Assembly: GCA_934754425.1 (NCBI GenBank)
Contig: CAKVIN010000002.1
Location: 1-64,000, forward strand
Direction of reading: 5' to 3'
Source: an uncultured Candidatus Melainabacteria bacterium
GTDB lineage: Bacteria > Cyanobacteriota > Vampirovibrionia > Gastranaerophilales > Gastranaerophilaceae
DNA: 64,000 nucleotides
The notes beneath the pieces are model-generated. The model did not search any database and was not told where the DNA came from. It saw nothing but the letters and a program-made list of their open reading frames with translations. The position numbers were made by a program, and so were the translations under genes. Shown here in pieces: positions 15,728-25,541 of the stretch (the first letter of the stretch is position 1; each line of letters begins with the position of its first letter).

Positions 15728-18670
15728 CTATCTGGCTGGACGTTTTAGAGTTATACCGTTAAGCTTGCAGAAAGAAGTTAGTACAGACAACTCTTCTTTG
15801 ACTATCTTTTGAAGATGAATATGGTCATCAACAATGCTAACATTTTTAGCTAACTGGAACATTTTTAGCGATTGTTTAATGTATTCCGGTCGCATTGATG
15901 ATTTTGGCAATGCTAATTCTTGGTATAATTTTGCATAAAGCAAATACGATTTCACCAAAATTGTTTGTAAATCAAATTGTTTTGCTATAAATATAGATTT
16001 TTCAATATAAACTTTTGCAGAATCAAAATCCTGTTTAGCCATATATATTTCACCGATTAATTTATTATATAGAGCTATAAAATAATAATTATTGATACTT
16101 GGACCTTGTGCTATATCAAGAGCTTTTGTCGCAATATCTAGAGCAAATTGTGTACCGTTTGTAATTAACCTTATTTCCGCTATCAAATACCAAGATAAAA
16201 GCACACCAGTTGCTATTTTTTCCTTAGCAAAATATGTCACTTGTTCTTCTAATATTTGTAATGCTTTTTTATTTTCATTTTTATCTTTTAGCATTTTAGC
16301 CAAAAGTGTTTTCAAAATATTTTTTGTAAAATTATCATTCACATTGTTTGCATAAGCTACAACATTAAACAATTCAGAATATAAACTATCATAATCTTTT
16401 TGTATAAATTTATTTAATATATCAATAAAATTCCAACGTGAAACAATAAAAGAATCCATACTATCCAAAGAAAATTCTTTTAATATATCATCCAATATTT
16501 TTACAGAAGTATTAACATCACCTTTTATAGTATTTGCAAGTGCCAATGTTAAATGAGCTTTGCACAACAATGCAGGATCAGAAGTCTGATTTTTTTCCAA
16601 TACATCAAATATTGTTTTTGAAATATCAAACATTCTGCTATCACCTTGAAAAGTAAGAGCTTCTGCAAAATCAAAATATATTTCTAACCAATTCTCAAAC
16701 AAATCTTGAATCTTTATTACAGAAGTATTTCTTCCTTTGGTTAAATATTTTTCCAAAACAGGCATAATTTCTGTATCCACAAGATTTATAACCTGACCAT
16801 AATTACCAAGTCTTAATAAAGGACGCACCTGTCTTGATTTCACAAGCGTTTGTTCTAATTCCATAGAATCAGGAATTTTATTCAATACATTATCGGCACA
16901 TTCAATAGCACCCCAATAATTGCCATTCTTCATTGAAGCAGATGCCAAATAACCCAACAATTCAATATGCTCAAATTCTTCATCATCATTCAACATCATC
17001 ACAGCATTCTGCAAATATTCAAAAGATGTTTTATGGTCAATAGGCTCCAACAATTTGCCAACTCGTGTATAAATATTTTTCTTAATTTTTTGACATCGAG
17101 GAGAACTTTTCTTTTCAACCAATTTTAAAGCCTGTTTTTGAGCAATTATATACAGACCAATATCACCTATATAAGAAGCTTGCTTCATTAACAATGTCCA
17201 AATATCAAAAGCTTCTGCTTCTTTATTTAATTTTTGTACTATAAAACCGATTAAAGCTATTGAGGATTGTTTGTATATATTAAGAAGGTCATACATCATG
17301 TTTAAAACATCGTCTGCATACTCATCATTTTTAAAAATAGAAACAACGGTTTTCCAAATATTATAACTTTTAAACTCAAAAGACAAGTTGTTAATTTGAC
17401 TAATAAATCCGGATTGAGTTAAAAATTCAATTATGCGTTCAAATTCTTGTTGAGAATTGTTATCAAAATGTTCTAACATTGCCGGATAAAATTTGTTACC
17501 CAAAAAAGACATTGCAATAAGCATTCTATACGACGGTAAATCTTCGTTTTTGAGAATTGATAATCTTGTTTCTAATATATCTTCTAAAGAATTACTGCTA
17601 ACATGTTTTAATTTGTTTCTTTTCACATCCTTATACAGCATAACAAATTGTTCTACAACAGAAGGATTACCAGAAGAAACTTTATAAGCAAGATTAACAA
17701 AGTCCTCACCGGCTTCAAAATTATTATACTGATTAACTAAAACTTCTACTTGATTTTTTGTAAAAAGAGCAATATTGAGATCTTCGTAATTACTTTCAGT
17801 CAATTTTGGAGAAGTTATACACCCCATTCCAGGGCGTTCTACAGACGATATAATAATAAATTTACAACGCTCAAGAACATAATCATCATTTAAAAGTTCT
17901 TTAAAAAAATCAAAAGACATTCCGTCTATAAGCTCAAAATTATCAACAATAAAAACTACTTTCATTTTTTCAATAATAGTTAAAAGTACTTTTTTCATTA
18001 TTTGAAACATTTTAACTTTATTAAAATAAATATTTTCATACTTATCTAAACTTTCAGGATATAAAAAATTTAATAAATCGAAAATTTCTTCATTTGAAAG
18101 AGTTGGAAAATCTTGTTTAAAAAATTTCAAAGAATTTTTTTTCAACTGTAAAGTATCAGGACAGAAGTTATTTATATTAAAAAAAGTCAATAAAACATCT
18201 TGAAAATAACCAAAAGGCGATAATTGTGTTACTTGCGTACAAGTACCCAATAACCAGATTAATTTTGCATCTTTTAGTTCATTAATGGTATATCGAAGAA
18301 CAAGATTTTTTCCTATACCACTTTCTCCGTTTATGGTTATAATTTTAGAATCACAATTTTTTATAGCCTCTAAAAGTTGCGCTTTTACCTTTTGTTGCGA
18401 ACTTTTTGAAGCAGAATATTCTGGTTTAGGATTAAATTTTGGCTTAACAAATTCAATTCCACATTTTCTGCAACTCTTAGCTTCCGGAACATTCGCTGCT
18501 CCACATTCCGTACAAATTTTTATAAGAACCTTATGACAACCACAACACTCTGTAGCAGTTATAGGATTTATTTGTCCACAATTTTTACAAACCAAAGCAA
18601 CTCTTGCACCACAATTTGCGCACTTTAAAGAGTTATCTTTGATTTCACTTTTACACTTGGGACACTGCAT
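15728..18670 (-). CDS. Zinc-ribbon STAND-like ATPase with TPR-type C-terminus
   Basis: 980 residues. The N-terminal ~75 residues hold successive CxxC zinc ribbons (CPKC, CANC, CKNC, CGC, CTEC, CRKC). An AAA/STAND-type ATPase follows. Its Walker A is GESGIGKN, with Asn where Ser/Thr is usual, and Walker B is VVFIVDNFEL (about residues 238-247). The remaining ~550 residues are helical and TPR-like. This layout resembles the ATPase part of large regulatory cyclase/kinase proteins, but no cyclase domain is visible. It is last in a minus-strand operon after two acidic proteins, spaced 12 and 18 bases. It is probably a signalling scaffold; the role is unknown. Confidence 0.75.
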   Translation of the reverse strand: MQCPKCKSEIKDNSLKCANCGARVALVCKNCGQINPITATECCGCHKVLIKICTECGAANVPEAKSCRKCGIEFVKPKFNPKPEYSASKSSQQKVKAQLLEAIKNCDSKIITINGESGIGKNLVLRYTINELKDAKLIWLLGTCTQVTQLSPFGYFQDVLLTFFNINNFCPDTLQLKKNSLKFFKQDFPTLSNEEIFDLLNFLYPESLDKYENIYFNKVKMFQIMKKVLLTIIEKMKVVFIVDNFELIDGMSFDFFKELLNDDYVLERCKFIIISSVERPGMGCITSPKLTESNYEDLNIALFTKNQVEVLVNQYNNFEAGEDFVNLAYKVSSGNPSVVEQFVMLYKDVKRNKLKHVSSNSLEDILETRLSILKNEDLPSYRMLIAMSFLGNKFYPAMLEHFDNNSQQEFERIIEFLTQSGFISQINNLSFEFKSYNIWKTVVSIFKNDEYADDVLNMMYDLLNIYKQSSIALIGFIVQKLNKEAEAFDIWTLLMKQASYIGDIGLYIIAQKQALKLVEKKSSPRCQKIKKNIYTRVGKLLEPIDHKTSFEYLQNAVMMLNDDEEFEHIELLGYLASASMKNGNYWGAIECADNVLNKIPDSMELEQTLVKSRQVRPLLRLGNYGQVINLVDTEIMPVLEKYLTKGRNTSVIKIQDLFENWLEIYFDFAEALTFQGDSRMFDISKTIFDVLEKNQTSDPALLCKAHLTLALANTIKGDVNTSVKILDDILKEFSLDSMDSFIVSRWNFIDILNKFIQKDYDSLYSELFNVVAYANNVNDNFTKNILKTLLAKMLKDKNENKKALQILEEQVTYFAKEKIATGVLLSWYLIAEIRLITNGTQFALDIATKALDIAQGPSINNYYFIALYNKLIGEIYMAKQDFDSAKVYIEKSIFIAKQFDLQTILVKSYLLYAKLYQELALPKSSMRPEYIKQSLKMFQLAKNVSIVDDHIHLQKIVKEELSVLTSFCKLNGITLKRPAR

Positions 18671-18681
18671 ATTTTTTGCCT

Positions 18682-20532
18682 TTATATTATTGCAATAATT
18701 TCATTCAGCGCATCTATTACTTGTTCTTCACTCATACCTAATTCTGAAGCAATAACAGACACCGGTCTATTATCTTTATAACGCAGATTATAAATTTTTA
18801 CAATATTTAACTCAGGTCGTTTTAATGCCAACTCTTGAATTTCCTTTACAATAACATTTTCATCTATATCACCATCGATAGATATAGCATCAGGATTAAA
18901 ATTAAACTTTGAAAAATCAGTTTTTATATTTGACTCATTTTCTTCAATAATAGGATTATTATCCTCTAATAAAGAATTAGAAATATTATCATTTTGTCCT
19001 AAATCATCTGATAAATCAACGACAAGTTCTGAGTTTTCAGAATTTTCATCTAATAATACTTCATTATCATTTGAATCTAATTCTAAATTTTCTACAGGTA
19101 AAAAATTTAACTCTTCGTCATTAAGTGGAGCATTAAATTCTTCTAAAGTCTCATCATTACCGGAAGCTAATAAATCTTCAGACGTTGATGTATCTAAAGG
19201 TAGTTCTTCTACTACATCCAACGGCATTTCTTCAAAGTTTTCCTCCGTATAATCAATTGTTTGATTATTATCAGAAGAAATATCTTCTACATTCAATTCT
19301 AATGTATTTTCTTCTTTTTCAACAAAAGTATCAGACAAGTTATCATCATTATCTGATTGTAATTCTAAATCTAAAACAGTGTTTTCAGAAGGCATATCTA
19401 TAACTTTGTCTTCTTTGTCTTCTTTATTTTCAAAATTTAAACTTTCAACAAAATCACTCTGAACATCACTATCTTGTTCTTCATCAAGTTGTTCCGTTAT
19501 ATCCAAACCTTCATCAGAAGTATTTAAAAAATCATCACTATTTAATTCTGCGTTATTTTCTAAATTTAATTCTGTATTATCAACCGGTAAAACATCTTCT
19601 GTTTCAACTTCAGGTTCTTTAAATAATTCTACGGTATCAATTTGTTCTTCAGACATATCGTCTTGTGAACCATATGATAAATTTTCACTAACTTCTTCAT
19701 GTAAATTATGAAATTCGTCATTATTAATATCATCAGCATTTTCTACTATCTCAGGTATAGCATACTCATCGCTGCTTTGATTATCAACTAATTCAAAAGA
19801 ATCATTTTCTTCGCAGTTTTCATTATCACCAATCGTAATGTTATTTTCATTATCAAATTCAGCTTCAGTAACTTGTTCATCAATAATACCATCTTCTTGT
19901 GTTAATAAATTTTGGATATCATCGACATTATTATCATCAACTTCTTCTACAAAATCAAAAGAGAAATTTTCTTTACAATCTTCCTCATCATCAGCTAAAA
20001 ATTCATTTCCTAAAACCTGTTCTGTTTCAACGTCAGGTTCTAATGATATACTGTCGTTAGAAATTAATAAATTTTCTTCTTCCATATTTTTTTGTTCATC
20101 TACAGAACTCTCAGCAACAACAGGAATGCTTATATTATTAATTTCGTCATTTGTTTCAAATATTTTTTGTTCATTATTATCCTCTGCCATAAATTCTTCA
20201 GCAGACATAATTTTTTGTTCTCTGCCATTTATCATATTATCAACCAGAGTATTATTTACTTTTGGAACATCTGACATTACGTTTGAAATTGTGGCATGTT
20301 TCAATTCAGGATGAAAATTTAACCTTTTAGGCACTGTTATGATTGATGTCGCAGCAACTTTTTCAAAATAAGCACAAATCACCCCTTCATTTTGTACTGA
20401 ATTAATGATTACTTCAGAATGATTGTATATATCATCAACAATATCATCTAATATAGCTTCTAAGCCAGCAAACTTTCTATGTTTTTTAACGATTTTTACA
20501 ATAATGTCATAATATTTGTTATCTTTTTCCAT
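18682..20532 (-). CDS. Large acidic protein with sigma4-like HTH tail
   Basis: 616 residues from the ATG at 20532 (AAGAAGAG ribosome site about 8 bases upstream; a TTG two codons earlier is less likely). The first ~75 residues form a globular domain (KKHRKFAGLEAILDDIVDDIYN). Residues ~75-560 are extremely rich in Asp, Glu, Asn and Ser and are likely disordered. The last ~45 residues look like a sigma-70 region 4 helix-turn-helix (NLRYKDNRPVSVIASELGMS, then EEQVIDALNEI). This suggests a DNA- or RNA-polymerase-linked tail on an acidic spacer. The function is unknown; it is conserved in an operon with a membrane-anchored acidic protein. Confidence 0.7.
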   Translation of the reverse strand: MEKDNKYYDIIVKIVKKHRKFAGLEAILDDIVDDIYNHSEVIINSVQNEGVICAYFEKVAATSIITVPKRLNFHPELKHATISNVMSDVPKVNNTLVDNMINGREQKIMSAEEFMAEDNNEQKIFETNDEINNISIPVVAESSVDEQKNMEEENLLISNDSISLEPDVETEQVLGNEFLADDEEDCKENFSFDFVEEVDDNNVDDIQNLLTQEDGIIDEQVTEAEFDNENNITIGDNENCEENDSFELVDNQSSDEYAIPEIVENADDINNDEFHNLHEEVSENLSYGSQDDMSEEQIDTVELFKEPEVETEDVLPVDNTELNLENNAELNSDDFLNTSDEGLDITEQLDEEQDSDVQSDFVESLNFENKEDKEDKVIDMPSENTVLDLELQSDNDDNLSDTFVEKEENTLELNVEDISSDNNQTIDYTEENFEEMPLDVVEELPLDTSTSEDLLASGNDETLEEFNAPLNDEELNFLPVENLELDSNDNEVLLDENSENSELVVDLSDDLGQNDNISNSLLEDNNPIIEENESNIKTDFSKFNFNPDAISIDGDIDENVIVKEIQELALKRPELNIVKIYNLRYKDNRPVSVIASELGMSEEQVIDALNEIIAII

Positions 20533-20555
20533 ATTCAAATCTCTTCTTTTTTAAA

Positions 20556-22523
20556 CTATAAATGTATAATTAAAATTGGATTGCCTTGCAACTTAGCAAA
20601 TGAATCCATGTTGCTGCTCAAGTTCATTGACAATGCTTTTTGTACCGTTTTTAAAATAACATCATCAACTGTTTTTTCACCGCTAGATACCGTAACACTC
20701 AAAGCCTCAAACTTTTTGTTTGCAGCGTTATATTTAATTTCTACCGCTATTTTATTAGATATTGGTGGTTTATTTAATAATAACAATTCTGTTTTCAAAT
20801 TTAACTGTATTACCTTACCCATTTTTATTAAATATCGTTTTGCAGCAGTATTTGCAGCATATCCTGATGGTACTTCCCAATCAACTTTCAAATTTGATAC
20901 CAGAATAGACGCATCTAAATTTTGTTCAATTGCCGGTATTGAAGTCGCAATACCTTCATTTTGTTTAGACTGTAATGATGCAACATCAATTGTTTCATTA
21001 GGCATAGGTTCTGGAGAAACATTTTTCTGCTCTAACACAGGATTTTCTGTCGGTGTTTCATTTGAAACAATATCATTTTCCGGTAATGTTTCAGATGTAT
21101 TATTAAATTTCGTTAAACCAATAAAAGCACCAGCACCTATTAAAGCAACTAGAATAAATATAACTAAAAATTTTGGAGATTGCTTTTTCTTATTTTGCTG
21201 AACATATTCTACCGCTTCATTTTCTTCTTCATCTGAATTTTTATTAAACAAAGCTTCTATTTGCTCTTGTGAACCAGATGAAGAATTTTTATCAACAGGT
21301 GAATCAATAATAACATCACCAGTTTCATCAGATAATACTTCATCTAACAAGAAATCGTCATCTTGTCCACTTGGAGTAGTGACAGTAGTGAATTGATTAT
21401 ATTGTTTTTCCGTATCAGAAGCTTCGTCTTCTTGATCTAAATTATCTACTATTAAACTTTGAACATTATCACTTTTTTCATCTTCGATAACAAAATCTGC
21501 GTCATTTTCATTTGCTTCATCATCTAAATTATCAAAAACAAAATCTGAATTATCATCTTCGCCATTTTCAAATTCTTGCTGACTATTCTCCAAATTACTA
21601 TTATCTATTTCAATAACATCAGACATATCATTATCATTTTCTAGAGATACATCATCACTATTTCCGTCATCCAATTCATTTAAAGAATTAACTTCATTAT
21701 CTTCTAACAAGAAATTTGAATTTTCATCCATCAATTCGTCAACATTATTATCTAAAACTAAATTATCATCAAAAGATTGGACATTATTATCAAAATCCTC
21801 AACAACATTCAATTCTTCAGAATTATCCTCTATAGCCAACTCAGATTCATCTTGGTAAGTTGGTATTTCTTTTTTATCAATAGAAATAAATTTAAAAACT
21901 TCATTTGCCTTAACTGCTTTTAATAATCTTTGACGTCCATCTTTAGAATGAAGTAGGTTTATATAAAAAGTAAAGACATCTTCTATTGTTCCATCTAAAT
22001 ATGCAAAAATATCCCTATCTTCAACTACAGATTCTTCATTGTATTCAGACAAAAGATGTTCTATTTCATAAAATGAAACTAACTCATTTTCTAAAACTTT
22101 ATAATAGCCATCATTTATAACATCTTTATTAATATTTTCGGGCTTAATAAAACCTAAAACTTCTGCGCCTGATAATTCTTGGTTGATTTTTATAAACATG
22201 TAAGCAGCTGGAAGAAGTTCTTTTTCAAAGTTTTCAACAGGCACGGACATTTCTTCTTCATTAAAAAATACTCGAACATCAATATAATTATTATTTACAT
22301 ACAAATCAGATATATCAATATTTTCTAATACTTTACTTATATTATGTAATCCTGATTCTGTATCAATTTGGAATTTTTCTTTATCAAAATATTTAGCTGC
22401 GATTTCTGCTGCTAAAACATTTGCAACCGCTCTATTTCTTACACTTGGATTCATTATTATTTTACATATATTTTGAGCAATTTCTATATCACTGTTTTCT
22501 ATTAAAAAATTATCAGTATTCAC
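20556..22523 (-). CDS. Acidic membrane protein with DUF1822-like N- and TonB-C-like C-terminus
   Basis: 655 residues, GTG start with GGGAGAG upstream. The N-terminal ~220 residues resemble the cyanobacterial DUF1822 pattern, with DISDLYVNNNYIDVRVFFNE, then MSVPVENFEKELLPAAYM and a GAEVLGFI strand. Residues ~225-440 are Asp/Glu/Asn-rich. One membrane helix (about 455-475, FLVIFILVALIGAGAFIG) follows a basic KKKQSPK. The C-terminal ~110 residues (LKVDWEVPSGYAANTAAKRY and DDVILKTVQKALSM) look like a TonB-C domain, as in the TonB gene at 7.4 kb. The acidic part is therefore cytoplasmic and the TonB-C-like part periplasmic. The role is unknown. Confidence 0.68.
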   Translation of the reverse strand: MNTDNFLIENSDIEIAQNICKIIMNPSVRNRAVANVLAAEIAAKYFDKEKFQIDTESGLHNISKVLENIDISDLYVNNNYIDVRVFFNEEEMSVPVENFEKELLPAAYMFIKINQELSGAEVLGFIKPENINKDVINDGYYKVLENELVSFYEIEHLLSEYNEESVVEDRDIFAYLDGTIEDVFTFYINLLHSKDGRQRLLKAVKANEVFKFISIDKKEIPTYQDESELAIEDNSEELNVVEDFDNNVQSFDDNLVLDNNVDELMDENSNFLLEDNEVNSLNELDDGNSDDVSLENDNDMSDVIEIDNSNLENSQQEFENGEDDNSDFVFDNLDDEANENDADFVIEDEKSDNVQSLIVDNLDQEDEASDTEKQYNQFTTVTTPSGQDDDFLLDEVLSDETGDVIIDSPVDKNSSSGSQEQIEALFNKNSDEEENEAVEYVQQNKKKQSPKFLVIFILVALIGAGAFIGLTKFNNTSETLPENDIVSNETPTENPVLEQKNVSPEPMPNETIDVASLQSKQNEGIATSIPAIEQNLDASILVSNLKVDWEVPSGYAANTAAKRYLIKMGKVIQLNLKTELLLLNKPPISNKIAVEIKYNAANKKFEALSVTVSSGEKTVDDVILKTVQKALSMNLSSNMDSFAKLQGNPILIIHL

Positions 22524-22695
22524 CTAACACTCTCCCATACTTATCGTTAATAATACCATATTATAAAAAAAAAATCTATATATGAGCATGCCTTGACTTT
22601 TTTACAGATTTAATTAAATCAAATAGTGGATATTTTACTAAATTTATTAATGTTTAATATTATTTAGTCGATATCCTAATCGAAAGGATTATATT

Positions 22696-23373
22696 ATGTT
22701 TTCTTCAATGATACAAAATTTATTAACATCCTCCGGTAAATCAAGCGCAATGCAAAGAGCCGTTCAAATGAACAATTATGTAAATACCTTGAATGCACAA
22801 TGGACACCGGTTGAAAAACAAGCTTCAACGCAAGAAGCTCAATTGACGAACAACAATATTCAATCCTTTGATAGCGTTTTAAAAAAAGCATCAAATGTTA
22901 AATTTGGCGATTTATTAAGTAGACCGACTACAAAAGTTAATGCAAATATATATTCTGCACAAGCGTCAAACCCAATCACTACCGAGAAAGTAACAACTCG
23001 TGAACAGATTAAAAATTTAGTATCAAAAGTTTCAAAAAAGCACGGCGTAGATGAAAAACTTGTGAATGCTCTTATTAAACAAGAATCCGGTTTTAATCCT
23101 AAGGCAAAATCAAAAGTCGGAGCGATGGGATTAATGCAATTAATGCCGGCTACAGCAAAAGGATTAGGTGTAACTAACGCTATGGATCCGGAACAAAATG
23201 TAGAAGGCGGAGTTAAGTACTTAAAATCTATGCTAAATCGTTATAATGGCAATATTATACTAGCTTTAGCAGCATATAATGCCGGTCCAGGAGCTGTAGA
23301 CAAATATGACGGTGTTCCTCCATACAAAGAAACCCAAAACTACGTTAAATCTATTTTATCTAATTATCTATAA
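22696..23373 (+). CDS. Lytic transglycosylase (SLT domain)
   Basis: 225 residues. An N-terminal ~105-residue polar region has no signal peptide. A compact SLT/goose-lysozyme-like domain follows: VNALIKQESGFNPKAKSKVG with catalytic Glu in KQESG, AMGLMQLMPATAKGLG, and LALAAYNAGPGAV. All family hallmarks are present. It cleaves peptidoglycan with formation of anhydromuramic ends. The absence of a Sec signal and the nearby flagellin gene are compatible with flagellar wall passage, but that is only a guess. The ribosome site CGAAAGGA precedes the ATG. Confidence 0.92.
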   Translation: MFSSMIQNLLTSSGKSSAMQRAVQMNNYVNTLNAQWTPVEKQASTQEAQLTNNNIQSFDSVLKKASNVKFGDLLSRPTTKVNANIYSAQASNPITTEKVTTREQIKNLVSKVSKKHGVDEKLVNALIKQESGFNPKAKSKVGAMGLMQLMPATAKGLGVTNAMDPEQNVEGGVKYLKSMLNRYNGNIILALAAYNAGPGAVDKYDGVPPYKETQNYVKSILSNYL

Positions 23374-23376
23374 AAA

Positions 23377-25269
23377 TTAGACATTTGTCTTAAGTTTTTC
23401 AGCCTGCTTTGCTTCACGTTCTCTATCTTGTTTTTCGTGAATACGTCTTGTGTTGGCATAGGTTAAACGTGGAATGAACCAACCCAATAAGTATGGAGAA
23501 ATAAAGAAAGTTGTCAATAATCCCGGAACAGAAGTTAAGCCTCTTGCAAACGTAGTTATTTTATTACTTTTTGCATTTTGCGCAGCCTTCATCAATTTTT
23601 TAATTGCTGCATCTGCGTTATTTCCTTCAAGTTTTTCAATTACACCAATAATTTTCTTATTTTTATCAGCTTTACTTAATGACTTAATTGAACTTAATTC
23701 AAATGTATTTTTATTAAATATTGCAGAACTGTCTTCTGATTTTGAAATAATTTTTTGTAAATCTCCACCATTTTTATCAATATATTTGCAGAAATTCAAC
23801 ATTTTATCTTTTGAATCAATTTTATTGTACAAAGAATTTATTTCAGAGTTTGTAAGTACATGAGCTTTACTATATGGATTTAATAAATCCAAAGAAGTTG
23901 CAAGTTTTGATTTTTGTCCTCTATCTTTATGCATTAACACAAAGCCTGATTGTTTTTCATAAGATGTTACACAAGCTCTTGTTAACATAGGAACCGCAAA
24001 AACTACGGCAAGGCTTGATGTTAAATCTCTTAAAATAATTTCGTAAACTTCTGTTAAATCTTTTTTACCATCTTCATCAACCTGCGCACGACTGAAAGCT
24101 CTCATTATTCTTGGAGTAAGCAAACCAAAAACTGAAAGCCCAGCCATCAATGTATTTGTAAAATTATGTCCATTATATTCGAGTTCAGACGAAACAAAAT
24201 CACTCTTATTCTTATCAATTAATTTTCCTAATTTTTCTAATAAACCTTGTTTTGGCTTACGACCTTCAAAAGCTATATTATATTCTTCAACTTTTTGTTC
24301 TTCTTTAGTTCTAGCCCCTGGAGCTGTATTACTACGAGCATACAATTTTGGCAAAACAGACAACACACCTAATGTTGCAACCATCGTTAAAACATTTGTA
24401 ATCATTCTTTTTCCCAATGATTTGTTTTTTAATTTATCAGCGGCAAGTTCATCCAATGTGTTCAAATGCTTATTTGCGGTTATTGCATCATCTGAATATT
24501 TTACCATGCCATCAATAGCATCTTTTATATTAAATGTTTTTTTACTGTCTAATTTTTCAGAGCCTAATTTGATTTTTTGTAACATGTCAAGTTCTGAACT
24601 TGTTGTATATTTTAATTCATCAATATGTTCAACAATATTATTCATACATTGTTTCTTATATTTAGATTTTGCTCCAAATTTATCAAGCTTTACGTTTGCA
24701 GGAATTTTTTCCATATTATTAACTTGCTTTAAGATATATTCTACTGAATCATTAGAACAATTTTCTTTACCTAAGGTATCTTCCAGCATGCTTCTTATAT
24801 TTTTTTTATAAAATTCTTGTTTAAAATCTTGTGGTTTATTTAACAAATTTTTGTCAAAATTTGGATTAGAAACAAATTCTCTTAAACTATTTCCAAATCG
24901 TTTAATTAATTGTGTATTTATGCTTGTAGAACGTCCTGTTTTAGCCGCTAACCATAGACAAATCGGAGCAACTGCCATCATACAAGGTCCGGTTAGACCT
25001 TCTCTTCCAAGAACCTCTGTACCTTCTTGTATATTATAATGCCCTGTATGTTCTTTATCTCTTAAAAAACCAGCTGCTGTCCTTGGTAATGTCATACCAC
25101 CAAAATCTTGGATTAAAAAAGATGCCAAAAAGCCTTTATCTTCAATCCCTTGCATTATGTTTCCGCTTAAATTAAGCATGCCAGTCATACCTGACCTAAA
25201 ACTCGGAGATTGATTTTTATCTGTCTTATTTTGTACGGGAAGATTATTTATATTATTATTTATTTTCAA
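23377..25269 (-). CDS. Large multi-pass membrane protein, unrecognised
   Basis: 630 residues from a TTG at 25269, which has AAGGA at good spacing; GTG at 25275 is the alternative. The N-terminus is polar and carries the SPSFRSG motif also seen in other lineage proteins here. Hydrophobic segments lie near residues 98-112 (CMMAVAPICLWLAA), 288-305 (LTMVATLGVLSVLP), 375-392, 415-432 and 598-615 (LLTTFFISPYLLGWFIP). The intervening regions are Lys-rich and helical. No family is recognised. It lies tail to tail with the transglycosylase. Confidence 0.7.
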   Translation of the reverse strand: MKINNNINNLPVQNKTDKNQSPSFRSGMTGMLNLSGNIMQGIEDKGFLASFLIQDFGGMTLPRTAAGFLRDKEHTGHYNIQEGTEVLGREGLTGPCMMAVAPICLWLAAKTGRSTSINTQLIKRFGNSLREFVSNPNFDKNLLNKPQDFKQEFYKKNIRSMLEDTLGKENCSNDSVEYILKQVNNMEKIPANVKLDKFGAKSKYKKQCMNNIVEHIDELKYTTSSELDMLQKIKLGSEKLDSKKTFNIKDAIDGMVKYSDDAITANKHLNTLDELAADKLKNKSLGKRMITNVLTMVATLGVLSVLPKLYARSNTAPGARTKEEQKVEEYNIAFEGRKPKQGLLEKLGKLIDKNKSDFVSSELEYNGHNFTNTLMAGLSVFGLLTPRIMRAFSRAQVDEDGKKDLTEVYEIILRDLTSSLAVVFAVPMLTRACVTSYEKQSGFVLMHKDRGQKSKLATSLDLLNPYSKAHVLTNSEINSLYNKIDSKDKMLNFCKYIDKNGGDLQKIISKSEDSSAIFNKNTFELSSIKSLSKADKNKKIIGVIEKLEGNNADAAIKKLMKAAQNAKSNKITTFARGLTSVPGLLTTFFISPYLLGWFIPRLTYANTRRIHEKQDREREAKQAEKLKTNV

Positions 25270-25469
25270 GCACACAAATCCTTAAATCTCATCTACAATA
25301 TAATAAAGTCTTGAACAAAAAAGAATTTGCCCCCATTTTTTATTTTTTTACGTCTATCAAGCTAAGAATCAATAATAACAAGAAATACTTGTATTAACAT
25401 AGCTTAACATTTGCATTTTTCACTTAATAACCTTTTCCAATTACATATTTAACATACACAATAAGGCAA

Positions 25470-25497
25470 ACCCTCGAAGCGCAACACTTCGAGGGTC
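25470..25497 (-). terminator. Terminator-type hairpin after flagellin
   Basis: ACCCTCGAAG (25470-25479) and CTTCGAGGGT (25487-25496) form a perfect 10-bp stem. It lies 45 bases beyond the flagellin stop. On the minus strand it is followed by a short T-rich stretch (TTTGCCTTATTG), so termination may be only moderate. Confidence 0.7.
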
Positions 25498-25541
25498 ATT
25501 GAAAGGACCTTTATTATCTCTATTATTTTTTCCGTTAATCA

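Noticed and set aside
20479..21201. A 240-codon plus-strand frame over the acidic operon
   Set aside because: It is antisense to a coherent minus-strand protein and has no start signal or recognisable domain.
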